Position numbers and translations under genes: made by a program. From Rhodoferax sp. U11-2br (GTDB lineage Bacteria > Pseudomonadota > Gammaproteobacteria > Burkholderiales > Burkholderiaceae_C), in contig NZ_JAHFZF010000011.1 in NCBI RefSeq assembly GCF_018619435.1, forward strand, positions 62,001 through 126,000: 64,000 bases of DNA. The letters are read 5' to 3'. Below, in pieces: positions 63,684 through 64,000 of this stretch (positions are counted from its first letter, which is position 1; the number at the start of each line of letters is the position of its first letter). The notes under the pieces were generated by a model, which ran no database searches, was not told the DNA's origin, and saw nothing but the letters and a program-made list of their open reading frames with translations.

Positions 63684-63743
63684 ACGATAGCTACACATGA
63701 AGTAGCTATCAGCCCTTGATAAATAAGGGCTAGAGACCAATTT
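63684..63743. repeat. Copy 4 of the dispersed palindromic repeat
   Basis: ACGATAGCTACACATGAAG, TAGCTATCAGCCCTTGATAA and ATAAGGGCTAGAGACCAA follow each other after the barrel gene stop. GATAGCTA and TAGCTATC form a further palindrome around the spacer. It matches copies at 3479, 5979 and 53195. Confidence 0.65.
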
Positions 63744-63772
63744 GGCTTGTAAGATCGAAGATCGGCGCTCAG

Positions 63773-64000
63773 CTATTTTTTCAGAGCCAGCGACGGCGCA
63801 CTCAGCGCACTGTCATACGGGTGGCGCGGGCCGCCAAAAGAGCGCAACACCCGTTTGACGTAGTTGCGCGTTTCCAGGTACGGCGGCACGCCTTTGTAAC
63901 GGTCCACCGTGCCTTCACCGGCGTTGTAGGCGGCGGCCACCAACGCCACGTCACCCTCAAAATACGCCAGCAGCCAGCGCAGGTAGGTCAGGCCACCACG
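63773..64000 (-). CDS. Lytic transglycosylase, C-terminal part (gene runs off the window)
   Basis: The last 75 codons read on the minus strand contain GLTYLRWLLAYFEGD, VALVAAAYNAGEG and VPPYLETRNYVKRVL, the SLT (Slt70/MltE-type) catalytic domain C-terminus. These enzymes cleave peptidoglycan between MurNAc and GlcNAc. The catalytic Glu lies upstream, outside the window. Convergent with the barrel gene. Confidence 0.85.
   Translation of the reverse strand, partial: RGGLTYLRWLLAYFEGDVALVAAAYNAGEGTVDRYKGVPPYLETRNYVKRVLRSFGGPRHPYDSALSAPSLALKK

Noticed and set aside
1..64000. CRISPR arrays, tRNA and rRNA genes
   Set aside because: No regularly spaced repeats and no tRNA- or rRNA-like sequence was recognised in any part of the window.

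Overview
The window looks like a chromosomal segment of a betaproteobacterium of the order Burkholderiales, most probably Comamonadaceae (Rhodoferax/Polaromonas-like). This rests on the high-GC core genes, a dadA/bauA/mmsA amino-acid catabolism block, a short dispersed palindromic repeat of a kind I associate with Comamonadaceae, and the style of the exosortase locus. No rRNA, tRNA or CRISPR array was seen.

Layout. (1) 1-7.6 kb is core metabolism: the start of an ArgP-like LysR regulator, D-amino-acid dehydrogenase, a small unknown protein, an SLC13/ArsB-type permease, and a LysR regulator divergent from an omega-amino-acid:pyruvate aminotransferase and a methylmalonate-semialdehyde dehydrogenase (beta-alanine/valine catabolism). 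(2) 7.6-9.8 kb holds a LolD/MacB-like ABC ATPase and its FtsX-like permease. (3) 9.8-11.8 kb is a graveyard of decayed insertion sequences (IS3-type and IS256-type). (4) 12-61.5 kb is a large exopolysaccharide and protein-sorting island of the PEP-CTERM/exosortase A (XrtA) class. (5) 61.6-63.7 kb holds a LolA-like lipoprotein-sorting protein and an outer-membrane barrel protein. These look like the missing partners of the ABC pair at 7.6-9.8 kb, so the island may have split one operon. The window ends in the 3' part of a lytic transglycosylase gene.

The island. A plus-strand series (about 14.1-34.5 kb) holds the standard XrtA set in order: export lipoprotein, chain-length protein, BY-kinase, TIGR03016-type outer-membrane protein, XrtA-associated ATPase, polysaccharide deacetylase, FemAB-like protein, glycosyltransferase TIGR03087, exosortase A, asparagine-synthase-like amidotransferase, then a flippase and several glycosyltransferases ending in a TIGR03088-type enzyme. 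A more AT-rich, patchwork middle (34.5-42.5 kb) adds fucosyltransferase-like genes on the minus strand, a gtrABC-like side-chain cassette, a 43-residue membrane protein and an O-ligase. A minus-strand operon (51.9 to 41.6 kb) encodes a beta-helix protein, five glycosyltransferases including the terminal GT11 type, an ATP-grasp/tyrosine-phosphatase fusion, a deacetylase and a second flippase. Alanine dehydrogenase, a second PEP-CTERM protein, the TPR protein PrsT, a serine protease, a FeeM-PilZ fusion, a PilZ protein, a nucleotide-sugar epimerase and a free tyrosine phosphatase close the island.

How it works together (inference from known families). The glycosyltransferases, flippases, chain-length protein and export lipoprotein make and export an extracellular polysaccharide under BY-kinase/phosphatase control. 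PEP-CTERM proteins are exported, cut and anchored by XrtA, probably as part of the biofilm or floc matrix. Two PEP-CTERM genes 41 kb apart share a 52-bp promoter module containing a sigma-54 -24/-12 element and a second conserved element at fixed distance, which argues for co-regulation by an RpoN-dependent activator such as PrsR. No prsK/prsR and no initiating sugar-phosphate transferase were found in the window.
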